Source: Flavobacteriaceae bacterium
Lineage (GTDB): Bacteria > Bacteroidota > Bacteroidia > Flavobacteriales > Flavobacteriaceae
Assembly: GCA_947456815.1 (NCBI GenBank)
Contig: CANGTL010000002.1
Location: forward strand, 53,468-117,467
Direction of reading: 5' to 3'
Length of the DNA stretch: 64,000 nt
This document shows, piece after piece, positions 33,822-43,095 of this stretch. Both the position numbers and the translations under genes were made by a program. How positions within the stretch are numbered: the stretch's first letter is position 1; every line of letters begins with the position of its first letter. The notes under the pieces are model-generated. The model worked only from the letters and a program-made list of their open reading frames with translations, was not told the DNA's origin and searched no databases.

Positions 33822-33829
33822 CAAATGTA
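33822..33829 (-). promoter_or_regulatory. Candidate -7 promoter element of the DUF3108 gene
   Basis: The minus strand reads TACATTTG, matching TAnnTTTG, 21 bases before the ATG. Modular element D starts 11 bases further upstream and would cover the -33 region. Confidence 0.5.
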
Positions 33830-33840
33830 CATTTTTTTTG

Positions 33841-33922
33841 TTAGGAGCTAAATCCCGTTTTCCGTTCTATCTTTTTCCGTTTAAAGAAAACGAAAAAAGG
33901 ATGCCACTGCAACCGGGGCTAA
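33841..33922 (+). repeat. Modular intergenic element, copy D
   Basis: It begins TTAGGAGC and ends GGGGCTAA. The left arm has CCCGTT and TATCTTTTTCCG, the right arm CGAAAAAAGGATGCC; TTTTTCCGTTT and AAAACGAAAAA form the inner stem. It lies between the divergent DUF3108 and DUF423 genes, with promoter boxes on both sides. Confidence 0.85.
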
Positions 33923-33937
33923 AAAGCTGTCGTTTAC

Positions 33938-33968
33938 TTTGACGTTTCCTAGAGAACAGATACTTTTG
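33938..33968 (+). promoter_or_regulatory. Promoter of the DUF423 gene
   Basis: TTTG (33938-33941) and TACTTTTG (33961-33968) are separated by 19 bases, an exact fit to the Bacteroidota promoter consensus. The gene starts 27 bases downstream. Confidence 0.65.
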
Positions 33969-33995
33969 CCATTTAGTATAAAGCAAAATAAAATT

Positions 33996-34382
33996 ATGGA
34001 AAGAAGAATCGTTCAAGTTGCCGCAATCCTAGGAATGTCCGCAATCGTATTGGGTGCATTTGGTGCGCACGCGCTAAAGAAAGTGCTTACTATCGAACAA
34101 TTGAATACTTTCGAAACGGGAGTGAAATATCAAATATATCATGCTTTGCTTTTGCTTTTGGTTGGATTATCAATCCAAGTAGGTGCGCAAGCCAAAAAGC
34201 GCATTTTTTATTTCGTAGTCACCGGGGTTTTATTCTTTTCAGGATCTATCTATTTGTTGGCGACCAATGATTTGACCGCTTTTGACTTTAGAGCGATAGG
34301 TTTTATCACACCCATAGGAGGCTTGCTTTTGATTGTCGGTTGGTTGTGTCTTTTCATCGATTTTGTAAAGAAAAAATCATAA
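33996..34382 (+). CDS. DUF423 family membrane protein
   Basis: This 128 aa protein has four transmembrane helices and the DUF423 signature VLGAFGAHALKK near the N-terminus, then FETGVKYQIYHALLLL, LFFSGSIYLLA and FITPIGGLLLIVGWL. It is a small, widespread inner-membrane family (YgdD) without a known function. The start at 33996 lies behind a good promoter; a longer frame would begin inside it. Confidence 0.9.
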   Translation: MERRIVQVAAILGMSAIVLGAFGAHALKKVLTIEQLNTFETGVKYQIYHALLLLLVGLSIQVGAQAKKRIFYFVVTGVLFFSGSIYLLATNDLTAFDFRAIGFITPIGGLLLIVGWLCLFIDFVKKKS

Positions 34383-34429
34383 TATTTCAAGTTTCTAAAT
34401 CTAGGTAAAATATTATTTTTACTTTTGTG

Positions 34430-34437
34430 CTTTAATT
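34430..34437 (+). promoter_or_regulatory. Candidate -7 promoter element of pckA
   Basis: TACTTTTG matches TAnnTTTG, 24 bases before the pckA ATG. No -33 TTTG is seen at the right distance. Confidence 0.45.
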
Positions 34438-34461
34438 CAAACACAATACAATTACAATTTT

Positions 34462-36087
34462 ATGGAGAATTACGCCCAAATTACGAAATCGATTTCGTTG
34501 GAAAAGTACGGTATCAAAGACGCAGCGGAAGTTATCTACAATCCATCTTATGACTTTTTATATCAAGAAGAATTAAAGTCAACTTTAGAAGGTTTTGAAA
34601 AAGGACAGCTAACAGAACTAGGCGCTGTAAACGTAATGACAGGAGTTTTCACTGGTCGCTCTCCAAAAGACAAGTACATTGTTGAAGATAGTATTACGAA
34701 AGACACCATCTGGTGGAATTCTCAAAAAGCAGTCAATGATAATAAGCCAATTTCGCAAACCACTTGGAATGCGTTAAAAGAAACCACGCTGACACAATTA
34801 TCAGGAAAAAGATTGTTCGTAATCGATGCCTTTTGCGGCGCTAATCAAAACACGAGATTGAAGGTGCGTTTTGTGATGGAAGTGGCTTGGCAAGCACATT
34901 TTGTGAAGAATATGTTCATTCGTCCAACAGAGGAAGAATTGGAAAGTTTTGGTGAGCCAGATTTCATTGTAATGAATGCATCTAAAACGAGTTTCAAAGA
35001 TTTTGCTGCTCACGGATTGAATTCAGAAGTGTATGTAGCGTTCAATTTAACCGAAAAAATCCAGTTGATTGGCGGAACTTGGTATGGTGGTGAAATGAAA
35101 AAAGGTTTGTTCGCTATGATGAATTATTATTTGCCGTTGCAAGGAATTGCCTCAATGCACTGTTCAGCTAATAAAGGAAAGGATGGCGATGTTGCGGTTT
35201 TCTTTGGTTTGTCAGGAACAGGAAAAACGACTTTATCTACCGATCCAAAGCGCGAATTGATTGGAGATGACGAACATGGTTGGGATAATGATGGTGTTTT
35301 CAATTTTGAAGGTGGATGCTACGCCAAAACCATCGATTTGAGTCGTGAAAACGAACCAGATATTTTTGAAGCAATTAAAAAAGATGCGCTATTAGAGAAT
35401 GTAACCGTCGATGCCAACGGCAAAATCGATTTTAAAGATGGCTCAGTCACTCAGAACACACGCGTTTCTTATCCAATAAACCACATACACAATATTGTAA
35501 AACCAATTTCTAAAGCAGGACACGCTACTAAAGTTATTTTCCTGACTGCGGACGCTTTTGGAGTTATGCCTCCGGTTTCTAAATTAACACCGGAACAAAC
35601 GAAATATTATTTTTTATCTGGCTTTACTGCTAAATTAGCGGGTACGGAAAGAGGAGTAACCGAACCACAACCGACTTTTTCCGCGTGTTTTGGAAAAGCA
35701 TTCTTGACATTACATCCTACGAAATATGGAGAGGAATTGGTAAAGAAAATGGAGAAGCACAATGCGAAAGCGTATATGGTTAATACAGGCTGGAACGGAA
35801 CTGGAAAAAGAATTTCAATCAAAGATACGCGCGCTATCATCGATGCGATTTTAGACGGTTCAATTGAAAAAGCAGAGACAAAGACAATTCCAGTTTTTAA
35901 TTTTGAAGTTCCAACAGCTCTTCATGATGTAGATGCGTCAATTCTCGATCCACGTGCAACTTATGCAGATGTATCCGAGTGGAATTCCAAAGCGGAGGAT
36001 TTGGCAGCAAGGTTTATTTCCAATTTTAAACAATATACAGACAATACAGAAGGGCAAAATTTAGTTGAAGCAGGCCCTCAAAATTAG
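34462..36087 (+). CDS. pckA: Phosphoenolpyruvate carboxykinase (ATP)
   Basis: PckA converts oxaloacetate and ATP to phosphoenolpyruvate, CO2 and ADP, the entry to gluconeogenesis, or runs in reverse to fix CO2. The 541 aa protein shows the ATP-type signatures: [27 protein letters not shown], the kinase loop [38 protein letters not shown] and the [21 protein letters not shown] segment. A strong terminator follows, so it is monocistronic. Confidence 0.98.
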   Translation: MENYAQITKSISLEKYGIKDAAEVIYNPSYDFLYQEELKSTLEGFEKGQLTELGAVNVMTGVFTGRSPKDKYIVEDSITKDTIWWNSQKAVNDNKPISQTTWNALKETTLTQLSGKRLFVIDAFCGANQNTRLKVRFVMEVAWQAHFVKNMFIRPTEEELESFGEPDFIVMNASKTSFKDFAAHGLNSEVYVAFNLTEKIQLIGGTWYGGEMKKGLFAMMNYYLPLQGIASMHCSANKGKDGDVAVFFGLSGTGKTTLSTDPKRELIGDDEHGWDNDGVFNFEGGCYAKTIDLSRENEPDIFEAIKKDALLENVTVDANGKIDFKDGSVTQNTRVSYPINHIHNIVKPISKAGHATKVIFLTADAFGVMPPVSKLTPEQTKYYFLSGFTAKLAGTERGVTEPQPTFSACFGKAFLTLHPTKYGEELVKKMEKHNAKAYMVNTGWNGTGKRISIKDTRAIIDAILDGSIEKAETKTIPVFNFEVPTALHDVDASILDPRATYADVSEWNSKAEDLAARFISNFKQYTDNTEGQNLVEAGPQN

Positions 36088-36114
36088 AGAATCAATTGCC
36101 TTATTGATATTTAT

Positions 36115-36167
36115 AAGTCGATTTTTGAATTAAGTGCAATCATTTTATTCAAAAATCGACTTTTTTT
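36115..36167 (+). terminator. Terminator of pckA
   Basis: AAGTCGATTTTTGAAT and its exact complement enclose a 16-base loop and run into a T-tract. It lies 28 bases after the pckA stop. Confidence 0.85.
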
Positions 36168-36352
36168 CATCTAAAGATAATTCAGAACTAAAACGTTTTC
36201 TTGTTTGAGATTGGAAATTTTATAGGTTAATAATTAAGAATACAACTATTTTTAACGCTGGTTTTTGTCATTTTCTTAAATCGTTCTTACCTCTGTTAAA
36301 TATAGGAGAGAATTTATTTACTTTGTCCCATAACATTAAAAATGAAATAGTT

Positions 36353-36649
36353 ATGTCAGTAAAGAAACAATTTATAAAAACTAAGCCAGTTTGCAAAGTA
36401 ACTTTTACAGTTGAAGCGAAAGAGGCAAATAATGCAGCAGTTGTTGGAGATTTTAACAACTGGAACCCAAAAGAAGGTGAACTAAGTAAACTTAAGAATG
36501 GTACCTTCAAAGGTATTTTTGACGTGAACAAAGACGCCTCTTACGAATTCAAATATGTAATTGATGGTGCTTTTGTAAATGAATTAGAAGCAGACTCATA
36601 CAGATTTAATGAATTCGCAGGTGCAGAAAACAGTGTATTGGAAGTATAA
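36353..36649 (+). CDS. CBM48-like (isoamylase early-set) domain protein
   Basis: This 98 aa cytoplasmic protein is essentially one glycogen-binding-type Ig fold: VTFTVEAKEANNAAVVGDFNNWNP, then LKNGTFKGIFDVNKDASYEFKYVIDGAF. This matches the carbohydrate-binding module 48 / AMPK-beta early-set pattern with its conserved aromatic WNP. It probably binds a polysaccharide or acts as a regulatory subunit. The start at 36353 (MSVKKQF) is behind a TACTTTG box; an upstream in-frame start lacks an ATG. A terminator follows. Confidence 0.85.
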   Translation: MSVKKQFIKTKPVCKVTFTVEAKEANNAAVVGDFNNWNPKEGELSKLKNGTFKGIFDVNKDASYEFKYVIDGAFVNELEADSYRFNEFAGAENSVLEV

Positions 36650-36666
36650 TTTTACTTTTAAATAGC

Positions 36667-36697
36667 AAAAAGTCGCTCATCGAGCGACTTTTTTTAT
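36667..36697. terminator. Bidirectional terminator
   Basis: AAAAGTCGCTC and GAGCGACTTTT form a hairpin with a three-base loop and A/T runs on both sides, between the convergent CBM48-like and pepE genes. Confidence 0.9.
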
Positions 36698-36717
36698 GTC
36701 TAAAACTCGACACATTA

Positions 36718-37431
36718 CTACAAACTTGCTAAGAAACTTAAATCGCTGTTCCTTTCAAGTTCCTGAGGTTCTTTGTTTTGTTGAAATAATCGAGCGGATA
36801 ATTCTCCCTTTAGTGTTATTCTTTCTCCTTTAACTTCTAACCAACTTCCTTCCCTAAGTCCAAGAACAGGAAAGTTATTAAAAGCATGGAATTCCTTAAT
36901 TCGCGTTTCGCGTGTTTCTCCCATATGCTTCGACTGCAAATCGGCATCCAAATAATGCGGATTCAAATTGAAAGGAATTAACCCCAAAGTTTGAAAACTT
37001 GGTGGATAAATAATTGGCATGTCATTGGTCGTTTGCATGGTCAAGCCTGTTATGTTACTGCCAGCACTAGTTCCTAGGTATGGCGTTCCGTTTTTTAAAG
37101 TTTGAGAAAGCACTTCCATTACATTGTTTTTGTACAATTGAAAAACCAATAAGAAAGTATTTCCTCCGCCGGTAAATATACCTTGCGCTTCTTTTATTGC
37201 TTTGATGGGATCGTCAAATTCGTGTAATCCTTTTGCTTCAATGTTGAGTTGAGCAAAAGCACTTCGTACTTTATTGGTGTATTCATCATGAGAAATTCCT
37301 CCTGGTCTCGCATAAGGAACAAATACAATAGATTTACAATCTTTGAAGTGTGTTTTTAAAGTTGGCAGGATGTATTCTAAATAACCGCCTCCGTGCAGCG
37401 TAGAAGTACTCGCAATAATTAGGTCTTTCAT
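36718..37431 (-). CDS. pepE: Dipeptidase E (peptidase S51)
   Basis: PepE is a cytoplasmic serine peptidase that cleaves Asp-X dipeptides. The 237 aa protein shows the S51 fold signatures: GIFTGGGNTFLL and the nucleophile elbow GTSAGSNI (Ser at about residue 122), followed by GLIPFNLNPHYLD and LGLREGSWL. Length and motif spacing match E. coli PepE. The start at 37431 (MKDLIIAST) is preferred to one seven codons upstream, which adds non-conserved residues. Confidence 0.92.
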   Translation of the reverse strand: MKDLIIASTSTLHGGGYLEYILPTLKTHFKDCKSIVFVPYARPGGISHDEYTNKVRSAFAQLNIEAKGLHEFDDPIKAIKEAQGIFTGGGNTFLLVFQLYKNNVMEVLSQTLKNGTPYLGTSAGSNITGLTMQTTNDMPIIYPPSFQTLGLIPFNLNPHYLDADLQSKHMGETRETRIKEFHAFNNFPVLGLREGSWLEVKGERITLKGELSARLFQQNKEPQELERNSDLSFLASL

Positions 37432-37713
37432 AAAATCAAATAATGATGCCATAAAGATAAAAACCTTTTGCTTCTAAAAGGATGATGTGGATTCATAAAT
37501 TTAACAGACACTTATCATTTTGTTGGCAAACTATTGGCAATACCTAAAGTTACTTTTGTTTTGAAAGCGAGTGGTTTGGATTTTCATTCGAATATGTCAA
37601 TTGCTAGGAGATAAAATGGTGGTTTTTCACTAGCTTTGTTAATAGGAGAAAACTTATCTTTATTTTCTTTCTAAGTTCCAAATGGAGCTAATAGGAACTT
37701 TAATTTCTATATT
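37432..37713. other. Intergenic region between pepE and the regulatory-domain pair
   Basis: No gene or repeat is seen. Two -7-like boxes read toward the next gene: TACTTTTG at 37551-37558 and TAGCTTTG at 37631-37638. Neither has a TTTG at the usual distance. Confidence 0.4.
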
Positions 37714-38478
37714 ATGAAAACAACTTTCGGAATTTTAGCTTTGTTTTTTTTGAGTCAGATTTCTTATTCACAAGAATCGCGAAGAATGATTCGCGGACAA
37801 GCTGTAAATGATTCCCTAAAAGTCGAAAATGTACTCGTTTTCAATGCAAGTGCAAAAACAGGTACAATTACAAAGGAGAATGGTGTATTTGATATTAAAG
37901 CAAGAGAAAACGACACTTTGGTTTTTTCGAGTTTATTATTCAAGTCAAAAAGAGTACTGCTTCGAAAAGAAGATGTTTCTAACCCTGGCTTTGAAGTGAG
38001 ATTAACGCCATTTTCCAATCAATTGGATGAGGTTATTGTCAAGTCTAAACATCAAAAAAAAGAGAAACTAAAACCCAATATTGGCAATACCAGAAATATT
38101 GTTGATCAAAAATATTTTGACGACGTACAATCATCCCCTAAAAACACGGTCATGCCATCAAATGTTACCGAAAACGGAATGGATTTCGTGCGAATGTATA
38201 AAGATATTATGCGACTACTGAGGAAAAAGAATCCTAAGAAGAGCGATTTGACTTCTTCGGCCACTTTTACAGAGTCTGTTATGAAAAAAATTAAATATCC
38301 TTTCTTTACAAATACACTAAAACTCGAAGACGATGAGATTCGACTTTTTTTAGTTTATTGTGAAAACGATAGTAATGTCAATGCTATACTTGGAGCAAAG
38401 TCTGATTTTATTCTTATGGATTATTTAATACAAAAAAACAGTGAATTCAAAAAGATTTTATCGAAGGAGAATAAGTAG
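37714..38478 (+). CDS. Exported protein with carboxypeptidase-like regulatory domain (1)
   Basis: This 254 aa protein has a signal peptide (MKTTFGILALFFLSQISYSQ) and a CarboxypepD_reg-like domain (about residues 25-110: IRGQAVNDSLKVENVLVFNASAKTG split around residue 45, then KENGVFDIKARENDTLVFSS). The remaining 140 residues are charged and of unknown fold. Unlike SusC-type proteins there is no TonB-dependent barrel. The gene is followed 11 bp later by a paralogue of the same layout. Confidence 0.8.
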   Translation: MKTTFGILALFFLSQISYSQESRRMIRGQAVNDSLKVENVLVFNASAKTGTITKENGVFDIKARENDTLVFSSLLFKSKRVLLRKEDVSNPGFEVRLTPFSNQLDEVIVKSKHQKKEKLKPNIGNTRNIVDQKYFDDVQSSPKNTVMPSNVTENGMDFVRMYKDIMRLLRKKNPKKSDLTSSATFTESVMKKIKYPFFTNTLKLEDDEIRLFLVYCENDSNVNAILGAKSDFILMDYLIQKNSEFKKILSKENK

Positions 38479-38489
38479 ACACTATTGTT

Positions 38490-39209
38490 ATGTGTAATAA
38501 GCTGACTTTAATTTTCATTTTACTTTTTGTTCAAACAGGAATCTCTCAAAAACTTTGTAATGGGACAATACTTATAGACGACAAACTTGCTGAGCAAGTC
38601 AATATCGTGAATACTACCACCAACAAATCGACCGTTAGTGATAGCGAAGGGAATTTTGTCATTTCAGTATCTGTAGGAGATGTATTGGTTTTTTCGGCGG
38701 TTAATCTAGAAACAAAACGGAAAGTGATTTCTGTCGATGATATAGCAAACGACGTATTAACGGTTAAGATGAGTACCAAGATTATGCCTTTAAGTGAGGT
38801 TACAGTCAATAAAAACACAACAATTACTGCCGAGAATTTGCGAATAATTCCAAAAGGCCAAAAGAAATATTCACCTGCAGAAAGACGACTGCATGAAGCC
38901 ACAACTGGTGGCGGATTAGTTCCTCTAAATCCAATTCTAAATGCAATTTCAGGCAGAACAACGATGCTAAAAAAGGAAATTGTTGCAGAAAAGAACGAGA
39001 GATTGCTGCTGCGGCTCGACGGTTGGTTTGAAGAAAAATACTACATCGATCATCTAAAGATTCCAAGAGACTACATTAAAGGTTTTCATTATTTTTTAAT
39101 TGAAGACAATGATTTTGTTAGGGCATTGAGAGCCAAGAACAAAACTCTTACTAAGTTTCTGATGAACAAATTAGTATCGGATTATAAAGAGACAATTGCT
39201 ATCAAATAG
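38490..39209 (+). CDS. Exported protein with carboxypeptidase-like regulatory domain (2)
   Basis: This 239 aa protein has a signal peptide (MCNKLTLIFILLFVQTGISQ), then a regulatory-domain Ig fold (about residues 22-105: CNGTILIDDKLAEQVNIVNT ... SEGNFVISVSVGDVLVFSA) and a helical C-terminal part. It has the same architecture as its upstream neighbour, with low identity beyond the domain, so the two are old paralogues. Probably periplasmic or outer-membrane-bound. Function unknown. Confidence 0.8.
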   Translation: MCNKLTLIFILLFVQTGISQKLCNGTILIDDKLAEQVNIVNTTTNKSTVSDSEGNFVISVSVGDVLVFSAVNLETKRKVISVDDIANDVLTVKMSTKIMPLSEVTVNKNTTITAENLRIIPKGQKKYSPAERRLHEATTGGGLVPLNPILNAISGRTTMLKKEIVAEKNERLLLRLDGWFEEKYYIDHLKIPRDYIKGFHYFLIEDNDFVRALRAKNKTLTKFLMNKLVSDYKETIAIK

Positions 39210-39224
39210 AAAATAGTATTTTTG
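39196..39224 (+). promoter_or_regulatory. Candidate promoter of the DUF6702 gene
   Basis: TTG (39196-39198), 18 bases, then TATTTTTG (39217-39224). The ATG follows after only four bases, so a transcript from this site would be leaderless or nearly so. Confidence 0.4.
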
Positions 39225-39228
39225 ACGC

Positions 39229-39723
39229 ATGAGAAAATTACGAATTGTTGTAATACTGATACTATTTGCCCTGACGTCATTCACGGTCCATAAATTTTAT
39301 ATCGCGATTTATCAAATCAATTTTGTTCCTGAAAAGAAACGAATCGAGATTACTTCTAGAATTTTTGTCGATGATCTGAATGCGGCGTTGGAGCAACGTT
39401 TCAAAGTAAAAACGCATATTGGTGAGGTAAATGAAACTGCAGAAGATATTGCAAAAATGAATCAATATCTCTTAGAGCATTTCAAAATCAAAGTGAATGG
39501 AGTTCCTAAAAATATTCTATTCGTCAGCAAAGAAATGGAAAGTAATGTTGTTGTTGGCTTATACAAAATCACAGATATTTCTAGTATTAAAACACTATCT
39601 GTCGAAAACACTTCTTTAATGGAGGTATATTCCGAACAGCAAAATATCATTCAAACGAACTTCAATGGAAAAAAGCAAAGTTTGTTGTTGAACAGCGATA
39701 ATCCAAATGGGGTGTTAAAATAG
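39229..39723 (+). CDS. DUF6702 family protein
   Basis: This 164 aa protein has a hydrophobic signal-like N-terminus (residues 5-20) followed by HKFYIAIYQINFVPEKKRIEITSRIFVDDLN, which I recognise as the DUF6702 pattern (here described in two parts: HKFYIAIYQINF and ITSRIFVDDL). In Bacteroidota it typically precedes an M1 peptidase, as here, so the two may act on the same process at the cell envelope. No catalytic residues are evident. Confidence 0.8.
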   Translation: MRKLRIVVILILFALTSFTVHKFYIAIYQINFVPEKKRIEITSRIFVDDLNAALEQRFKVKTHIGEVNETAEDIAKMNQYLLEHFKIKVNGVPKNILFVSKEMESNVVVGLYKITDISSIKTLSVENTSLMEVYSEQQNIIQTNFNGKKQSLLLNSDNPNGVLK

Positions 39724-39782
39724 GCGATAATCCAAAGTGCTCGAAAAAAAAACTTTATTTTTAGCACTTCAAAAACAATATC

Positions 39783-42029
39783 ATGAAAAAAAATTCACTT
39801 ATTGGTTTGTTGACTTTACTGATTTTTAGTGTTGTTAATTCTCAAGAGATAGTAAAGCCAAAACAAAAAGGACATGTTGATGAAAACAAATTCAGACAGA
39901 TGTATGATTTGTTGGCAACACCCAATACCTATAGAACAGCATCAGGCGCGCCTGGTCCGGACTATTATCAGCAGCAAGCCGACTACAAAATCGATATTGA
40001 ATTGGATGATAAAAACACCCGACTTTATGGAGTAGAAACGGTCACTTATACCAATAATGCACAAGAATCACTTGATTATTTGTGGATGCAATTAGATCAA
40101 AATATTGCGGCTCGAACATCAAAAACACCTCTAGTTGACAGTAATGTTACAGATCCGGCAATGAGTCCGCAGTCTTTTTCTAGAAAATACTTAGAAGAGA
40201 AATACGATGGGGGTTTTAAAATAGACTACGTAAAGGATGGCAAAGGAAATCCAATGTCGTATACGATCAACGAAACGATGATGCGAATCAATTTGGTGAA
40301 ACCCCTTGCGCATGGTGAAAAAATAGTGCTGAATATCAAATGGAATTACATCATCAATAACTACATGTTAGATGGAGGTCGTTCTGGTTATGAACATTTT
40401 GAGGATGGAAACAATTTGTACGTATTGGCGCAATTCTATCCAAGAATGGCCGTGTACAATGACGTTGAAGGTTGGCAAAATATGCAATTCTGGGGAAGTG
40501 GTGAATTCGCCCTGCCTTTTGGAAATTTTGAAGTAAATATTACGGTTCCAGCAGACCATATTATGGAAGCGACCGGTGTACTACAAAATAGAGCCGAAGT
40601 TTTTACAGCCGAACAAGTAAAGCGATACGCATTAGCAGAAAAGAGCTACGACAAACCAGTAATTGTTGTCACTCAAGCCGAAGCGATGGCAGCTGAAAAA
40701 GGGTTCTCTACACAGAAAAAAACATGGAGATTTAAGGCGGAAAATGTGCGTGATTTCGGAATTTCTACGTCTAGAAAATTCATTTTAGACGCCATGGCAG
40801 TAAAGTTCGGAGAAAGAAATGTCATGGCAGTTTCGATTTATCCTAAAGAAGGCAATCCGTTGTGGGAAGAGTATTCTACGAGAGCGGTTGCCCACACGCT
40901 AAGAAGTTATTCGAGTTATACTTTTGATTATCCTTATCCAAAAGCGGTATCGGTGAGTGCCCGAGATCAAGGAATGGAATATCCTATGATTTGTTGGAAT
41001 TTCGGTCGCCCAGATGCTGATGGTAAATACACAGACCGACTTAAATATGGAATGTTAGGGGTGATTATTCACGAAGTGGGACACAACTTTTTCCCGATGA
41101 TTGTCAATTCTGACGAGCGCCAATGGACGTGGATGGATGAAGGATTAAATACCTTTATGGAATATTTAGCAGAGATTTCATTCGACCCTAATTTTCCAGC
41201 AGATCGCGGTCCAGCGAAAACCATTGTTCCTTATATGAGCGGTGATCAGTCTAAAATAGATCCGATTATGACGAATTCCGAAAGTATAAAACAATTCGGA
41301 AACAATGCCTACGGAAAACCCGCCGTTGGATTAAATATCCTTCGTGAAACGATTATGGGACATGATTTATTTGATTATGCATTTAAGACGTATGCAAATC
41401 GATGGAAATTCAAGCATCCAACGCCGGAAGATTTCTTTAGAACGATGGAAGACGCGTCGGCCGTAGACTTAGATTGGTTTTTCCGAGGTTGGTTTTACAC
41501 TACAGATTACAACGACATCGGAATCAAAGAAGTTAAGAAGTATTACGTATCCAACACGCCTTCTAAAGAAGTTACCGATTTCTTAGCAAAGAGAAAAAGA
41601 AGAAGATCAGGTGTAGATGGACCGATGGTGTACATGATTGCCGAAGGTAGTGAAGACTACAAACCTGAAATGAATAAGCCTTTTGAGATTAAAGAAATAA
41701 AGAATTTAGACGAGTATGTTCAAGCTACTTTTACTAAGGAAGAACAAGCTAAACTCAATAGCCCAAAGTATTTCTTTCAAGTAACCTTTGACAAACCAGG
41801 CGGCTTGGTTATGCCTATTATTGTTGAAGTAACTTTTGAAGACGGAACTGTAGAAAACTACAAGTTTCCTGCGCAAATTTGGAGAATGAATGACAATGAA
41901 GTGTCGAGAACATTTGCCACGCAAAAGGCTATTACTAAAATTGTTGTTGATCCTAAATTGGAAACGGCTGATATTGACGTGACAAACAATATTTGGCCAA
42001 AACAAGAAGTCAAATCAAAATTTGATTAA
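39783..42029 (+). CDS. M1 family metallopeptidase
   Basis: This 748 aa exported aminopeptidase-like enzyme starts with a signal peptide (residues 1-20). The M1 catalytic domain has the zinc motif HEVGH (430-434) and the third ligand Glu at about 453 in WMDEGLNTF, preceded by the substrate-binding region ARDQGMEYPMICW, where canonical GAMEN is replaced by QGMEYP. The last 200 residues are probably beta-sandwich. It likely trims peptides in the periplasm or at the outer membrane. It follows the DUF6702 gene by 59 bp. Confidence 0.92.
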   Translation: MKKNSLIGLLTLLIFSVVNSQEIVKPKQKGHVDENKFRQMYDLLATPNTYRTASGAPGPDYYQQQADYKIDIELDDKNTRLYGVETVTYTNNAQESLDYLWMQLDQNIAARTSKTPLVDSNVTDPAMSPQSFSRKYLEEKYDGGFKIDYVKDGKGNPMSYTINETMMRINLVKPLAHGEKIVLNIKWNYIINNYMLDGGRSGYEHFEDGNNLYVLAQFYPRMAVYNDVEGWQNMQFWGSGEFALPFGNFEVNITVPADHIMEATGVLQNRAEVFTAEQVKRYALAEKSYDKPVIVVTQAEAMAAEKGFSTQKKTWRFKAENVRDFGISTSRKFILDAMAVKFGERNVMAVSIYPKEGNPLWEEYSTRAVAHTLRSYSSYTFDYPYPKAVSVSARDQGMEYPMICWNFGRPDADGKYTDRLKYGMLGVIIHEVGHNFFPMIVNSDERQWTWMDEGLNTFMEYLAEISFDPNFPADRGPAKTIVPYMSGDQSKIDPIMTNSESIKQFGNNAYGKPAVGLNILRETIMGHDLFDYAFKTYANRWKFKHPTPEDFFRTMEDASAVDLDWFFRGWFYTTDYNDIGIKEVKKYYVSNTPSKEVTDFLAKRKRRRSGVDGPMVYMIAEGSEDYKPEMNKPFEIKEIKNLDEYVQATFTKEEQAKLNSPKYFFQVTFDKPGGLVMPIIVEVTFEDGTVENYKFPAQIWRMNDNEVSRTFATQKAITKIVVDPKLETADIDVTNNIWPKQEVKSKFD

Positions 42030-42075
42030 GGAGAGAATTTAAGACGATAGGTAAAGGCACTTCTATTTTACTTGT

Positions 42076-42083
42076 TAACTTTG
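42076..42083 (+). promoter_or_regulatory. Candidate -7 promoter element of tatA
   Basis: TAACTTTG matches TAnnTTTG, 14 bases before the tatA ATG. No -33 TTTG is evident. Confidence 0.45.
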
Positions 42084-42097
42084 CAAAAAAATAAAAT

Positions 42098-42436
42098 ATG
42101 TTTGGAATTGGTGGAGGCGAATTAGTGTTGATTCTTTTTATCATGTTGATGCTTTTCGGGGCGGAGAAAATCCCTGAAATAGCAAGAACAATGGGTAAAA
42201 TAATGGCACAATTAAAAAATGCCACAAATGATATTAAAAGTGAAATTCAGAAAAGTGCAGAAAGTAATGGGTTAGATAAGACTTTTCAGGAAATGCATGG
42301 TAATTTTACTGGACTATCGGAAAATATTTCTACTGAGATCAATAAGGCCAAAACCAAACTTTTAGAAGATTCTCCAAAGGTTGATACAGCAGAAGATATT
42401 GAACTAATTCAAGGACCTGTAAAGCGTCAGAAATAA
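42098..42436 (+). CDS. tatA: Twin-arginine translocase subunit TatA family
   Basis: TatA/TatB proteins form the pore-associated part of the Sec-independent translocase for folded proteins. The 112 aa protein has the diagnostic short N-terminal helix, GGGELVLILFIMLMLFGAEKIPEIARTMGK, seen here as GGGELVLILFIMLMLFG then AEKIPEIART, followed by an amphipathic helix and a charged tail. TatC is not in the window. The PAP2 gene starts immediately after the stop, so the two are co-transcribed. Confidence 0.9.
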   Translation: MFGIGGGELVLILFIMLMLFGAEKIPEIARTMGKIMAQLKNATNDIKSEIQKSAESNGLDKTFQEMHGNFTGLSENISTEINKAKTKLLEDSPKVDTAEDIELIQGPVKRQK

Positions 42437-43003
42437 ATGCTAGATAAACTAATAGCCGTCGACAAACAACTTTTTGTTTTCCTCAACGGGTTGGGATCTG
42501 AAAGCTATGATAGCCTTTGGTTGCTGATTACCAAACAAATCTACTGGACACCTCTTTTCCTGGTTGTTTTCATTATTTTACAAAAAAAAATTGGATGGAA
42601 GCAAATGTGGATTTTGCTCCTTTTTATCGCTGTTCTAATTCTTTTTACAGATCAAACAGCCAACGTTTTCAAAACGACTTTTCAGCGATTGAGACCATGC
42701 AATGACCCTGAAATTATGGATATCATACGCGTCGTTAAAGCAAGTAAAACCTTCAGTTTTTTTTCTGCTCATGCTGCAAGTTCTATGGGTTGTGCATTAC
42801 TTGTTTTTCTATTGTTCAAAAAACACTTCAAATATCCGTTTTTGTTCTTTTCGTTTCCTTTAATCTTTGCGTATAGTAGAATTTATCTAGGAGTTCATTT
42901 TCCGCTTGACATCATAGCTGGTTATGTGTTTGGAGCTTTTTACGCCTTGCTCTTTTACAAATTACACAAACTAGCACAGCCAAAGTATTTTCCACTTGCT
43001 TAA
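42437..43003 (+). CDS. PAP2 family phosphatase
   Basis: This 188 aa integral membrane protein has all three PAP2 motifs: the KTTFQRLRP segment (about residue 79), FSAHAAS (about 111) and SRIYLGVHFPLDIIAG (about 155). These carry the Lys, Arg, His and Asp of the phosphatase active site on the periplasmic side. It probably dephosphorylates a lipid phosphate such as undecaprenyl pyrophosphate or phosphatidylglycerophosphate. It follows tatA without a gap. Confidence 0.92.
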   Translation: MLDKLIAVDKQLFVFLNGLGSESYDSLWLLITKQIYWTPLFLVVFIILQKKIGWKQMWILLLFIAVLILFTDQTANVFKTTFQRLRPCNDPEIMDIIRVVKASKTFSFFSAHAASSMGCALLVFLLFKKHFKYPFLFFSFPLIFAYSRIYLGVHFPLDIIAGYVFGAFYALLFYKLHKLAQPKYFPLA

Positions 43004-43072
43004 TTTGATTCTAATTCTAAAATCTTATTTTGTTTCTCGGTTGTAAATTGAATTGCATTCAGACTTTTTTCA

Positions 43073-43080
43073 TACGTTTG
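43073..43080 (+). promoter_or_regulatory. Candidate -7 promoter element of the 92-aa gene
   Basis: TACGTTTG matches TAnnTTTG, 15 bases before the ATG; TTG triplets lie 17 and 22 bases upstream. Confidence 0.5.
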
Positions 43081-43095
43081 TAGTAAATCACGAAA

